This document shows positions 62,216-64,000 of a stretch of 64,000 bases of DNA, in pieces. The stretch is from Akkermansia muciniphila (GTDB lineage Bacteria > Verrucomicrobiota > Verrucomicrobiia > Verrucomicrobiales > Akkermansiaceae), in NCBI GenBank assembly GCA_945874895.1, contig CAMCIC010000015.1:1-64000 (forward strand), in the 5' to 3' direction. The translations under genes and the position numbers were made by a program. How positions within the stretch are numbered: the stretch's first letter is position 1; each line of letters starts with the position of its first letter. Below the pieces are notes generated by a model. The model was not told the origin of the DNA. It did not search any database and worked only from the letters and a program-made list of their open reading frames with translations.

Positions 62216-63526
62216 TTAGGGCTTGCGCGAAATTTCAGAGATCAGGGAAGTCGCAATTTGAATTTCACCAAAAACCGGATGCTTCGCGTGCAGGGTGGAA
62301 TCGCTCAAGTAAAAGGAATCCACAAAAAACGTGCCCATCTCCTGCAGCTGGATGCGATAAGCAGGCGCTGGATTCTTGGGTTTTTCCCCAGCGAAGTAGA
62401 TGACAGCGACCTTCGATGCCGACAGTGGCTTGGGTGAGGGATCGTGCGGGTTTTCAAACAAGACCTGCGGATCTTTGCCCGGTTTGATCGACTTCAGAAG
62501 GCCCGAGGAACGGTTTGATTCAATATCGTAGAGCACATCGATTTTTGTGTCGCTCCGTTTTTCCATACGGGCTTCCGCAGTGGCAGAACCCCAAGTGGTG
62601 ATTTGGATATCGGTAATCGTGTGCTTGTCATCGCTGCCTGATGTGGAAATGAAGCTGATGATGTCACCCTTGGGCACCGGGCCTGTCTCCACTGGGTCAA
62701 TGATGTTGTTGCGCAGTGTTTTGCCATTCACGACCAATTGAAGCATGCGGTTGATGCGGTCAACGCGAATTTCCACTTGCATCCGGTCGTCTTCTATATC
62801 GTCTGGAGTCAGTTCGTTGAAGGTCGCGAGAGAAGTGTATTTTTTCGCCCCGGTGGATTGCCTTTTCAATTCCAGTCCGGCGTTGTTGAATTGTAGGAAA
62901 TAACAGTCCGCGCCTCCGTTGGCATCCGCGGATGTGGAGGCGAATAGGCACTTGATTCCAGCGTTGCCCGTCCATTCAACGCAAAACTGGAGGATGTAGC
63001 GATCCGGCAACGAAGCGAATTTGCGGTGGGTAGAACCCCACGCTATCGATTCGAGGCCTTTGTTGAATTTCCATGCTTTGCCAGTTTCCCACTCATTGGT
63101 GAGCGGTCCACGGTAGACAATCGTGTTTTCTCTCGTGCCGAAATGCAGTGCGTCGATCGCGCTACGATCTGCTTTCAGCTTCGCGGCCCATGGCAATTGA
63201 ATCGACAATTCTTTTTCATCGAGCAGTTCAATCTCGACCGGCATCACATCGCCATTTTTCAGATAGAGAGTAGAGTTGCATCCGCTCTGCGGATTTTCTT
63301 TTTTTTCGAACTGAATGCGTTCGCACTCCTTCTGAGAAAAATGCAATTTTTCGGGAGAGAGAGGGGAGCGGACGGTGATGATACCATCGGCGGAAATGCT
63401 TTCCACCTTGCCGGAAATTTTTCCATCCTTGCCGAGCGTGATGACATCGGCCCCATACGAGGACCCGAGTGACAGCATGCAGGCTACAATGGCGGGAATG
63501 GGGAAAAGGAAGTGGAGCAACTTCAT
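62216..63526 (-). CDS. Secreted protein of the same family, second gene
   Basis: 436 residues with a signal peptide (1-25). Two modules at the N-terminus (DVITLGKDGKISGKVESI and LYLKNGDVMPVEIELLDEKEL), then a sandwich domain (about 150-310: YILQFCVEWTGNAGIKCLF, DRINRMLQLVVNGKTLRN), then a C-terminal segment (YRIQLQEMGTFFVDSFYLSD). Its ATG overlaps the stop of the upstream gene as ATGA. Function unknown. Confidence 0.75.
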   Translation of the reverse strand: MKLLHFLFPIPAIVACMLSLGSSYGADVITLGKDGKISGKVESISADGIITVRSPLSPEKLHFSQKECERIQFEKKENPQSGCNSTLYLKNGDVMPVEIELLDEKELSIQLPWAAKLKADRSAIDALHFGTRENTIVYRGPLTNEWETGKAWKFNKGLESIAWGSTHRKFASLPDRYILQFCVEWTGNAGIKCLFASTSADANGGADCYFLQFNNAGLELKRQSTGAKKYTSLATFNELTPDDIEDDRMQVEIRVDRINRMLQLVVNGKTLRNNIIDPVETGPVPKGDIISFISTSGSDDKHTITDIQITTWGSATAEARMEKRSDTKIDVLYDIESNRSSGLLKSIKPGKDPQVLFENPHDPSPKPLSASKVAVIYFAGEKPKNPAPAYRIQLQEMGTFFVDSFYLSDSTLHAKHPVFGEIQIATSLISEISRKP

Positions 63527-64000
63527 TTGTCGGGTGTCAGTTGGATTTCCTGCTGATGGTCCATGATTTCCAAAAACGGATTCTCATCACTGAATTCGAG
63601 GCTCACGGCATGGTTGAGTTTCACATCCAATTGCTGGGCCAGAGGGTGATGGAGTTTCATGGCGAGTGGACCGGAGGACTGTGCCAATCCACTGATTTTA
63701 CCGGTAGGGTAGAAGCGTGCTGTGACGGTGCCTTCGGTTGGTTCTTTTTGATCGGCTTGCTGTTTTTTGGCAAATACGATCTCTGAGATTTCCGTGAGAG
63801 GAATCTCCAGCGCGCAATAAGCATTTTTGAAAAAAGCTACGTCGTCTTTGATCTCGGTGATCTCTCCAGAATAGCGGTCGGTGCCGTTGTTGAGGAGAAT
63901 GATGTCGCGTTTTTCGTGACTGAGGCTGTATGCACTGTCTTTGATCCCACTCCATTCGCTGATCACTACCTCGGATAAGCGGATCGCGCTGTTGCACTGG
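63523..64000 (-). CDS. Third family member, cut by the right edge
   Basis: The frame is open to base 64000, so the start is outside the window; the visible part is 158 residues. It contains the same module (DIILLNNGTDRYSGEITEIKDD...ALEIPLTEISEIVF). The final ~50 residues (LNHAVSLEFSDENPFLEIMDHQQ) are a separate tail. Stop overlaps the next gene by ATGA. Confidence 0.7.
   Translation of the reverse strand, partial: QCNSAIRLSEVVISEWSGIKDSAYSLSHEKRDIILLNNGTDRYSGEITEIKDDVAFFKNAYCALEIPLTEISEIVFAKKQQADQKEPTEGTVTARFYPTGKISGLAQSSGPLAMKLHHPLAQQLDVKLNHAVSLEFSDENPFLEIMDHQQEIQLTPDK

Noticed and set aside
61288-62403. 371-residue plus-strand open frame across the secreted-protein genes
   Set aside because: Antisense shadow spanning two minus-strand genes with clear signal peptides.

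Overview
The window looks like a chromosomal segment of a Verrucomicrobiota bacterium. The pointers are an ECF sigma factor of the Rhodopirellula/Verrucomicrobium type with a linked anti-sigma-like membrane protein, two formylglycine sulfatases, a YHYH-domain protein, a PEP-CTERM surface protein, a large secreted propeller protein ending in the calcium-loop and Fn3-like tail common in this phylum, and a System II (ResB/CcsA) cytochrome c machinery. This is inferred from gene content; there is no rRNA in the window. I see no prophage, plasmid or CRISPR.

Layout. 1-4.7 kb: edge fragment, PEP-CTERM protein and a 1,086-residue BNR-type secreted protein. 4.8-11.5 kb: a five-gene minus-strand operon (sigma factor, anti-sigma-like protein, sulfatase, sulfatase, YHYH/PEBP fusion) in which every junction is a 4-nt ATGA overlap. 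11.6-13.4 kb: alpha/beta hydrolase and homocysteine methyltransferase. 13.5-16.8 kb: exported catalase-peroxidase KatG divergent from a two-cysteine OxyR. 16.9-26 kb: cell-envelope genes (amidase, AsmA-like protein, MscS-type channel, phosphodiester glycosidase) and HtpG. 26.2-30.9 kb: a Gld-like ABC exporter operon. 31-38.8 kb: SecG, rhomboid protease, small membrane proteins and the cytochrome c biogenesis operon. 38.8-39.3 kb: tRNA-Ala and a symmetric array of six palindromes. 39.4-47.9 kb: N-acetylglutamate synthase, OppABC, a GH13 enzyme, carbonic anhydrase, and release factor 2 with its programmed frameshift. 48-51.9 kb: solitary DNA methyltransferase, AspRS and a LolA-like protein. 51.9-57.4 kb: sialic-acid-type genes (sialate O-acetylesterase, NanA, N-acylglucosamine 2-epimerase) followed by a DUF218 protein and a GntR/LacI-type hybrid regulator. 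57.4-60.7 kb: IF-1 paralogue, tyrosine recombinase, ManA, and a membrane-anchored peroxiredoxin-like protein. 60.8-64 kb: operon of three related secreted proteins built from a repeated beta-strand module, the last cut by the window edge.

Two architectural habits recur. Many first genes have a plausible -35/-10 pair (TTGnnn, 16-18 nt, TAnnnn) ending only 5-11 nt before the start codon, with no Shine-Dalgarno, suggesting leaderless or near-leaderless mRNAs. Genes inside operons are instead joined by ATGA overlaps. The most unusual non-coding structure is the mirror-symmetric palindrome array at 39036-39261, whose hairpin stems differ by compensatory base changes. All functional calls are from sequence reading alone.
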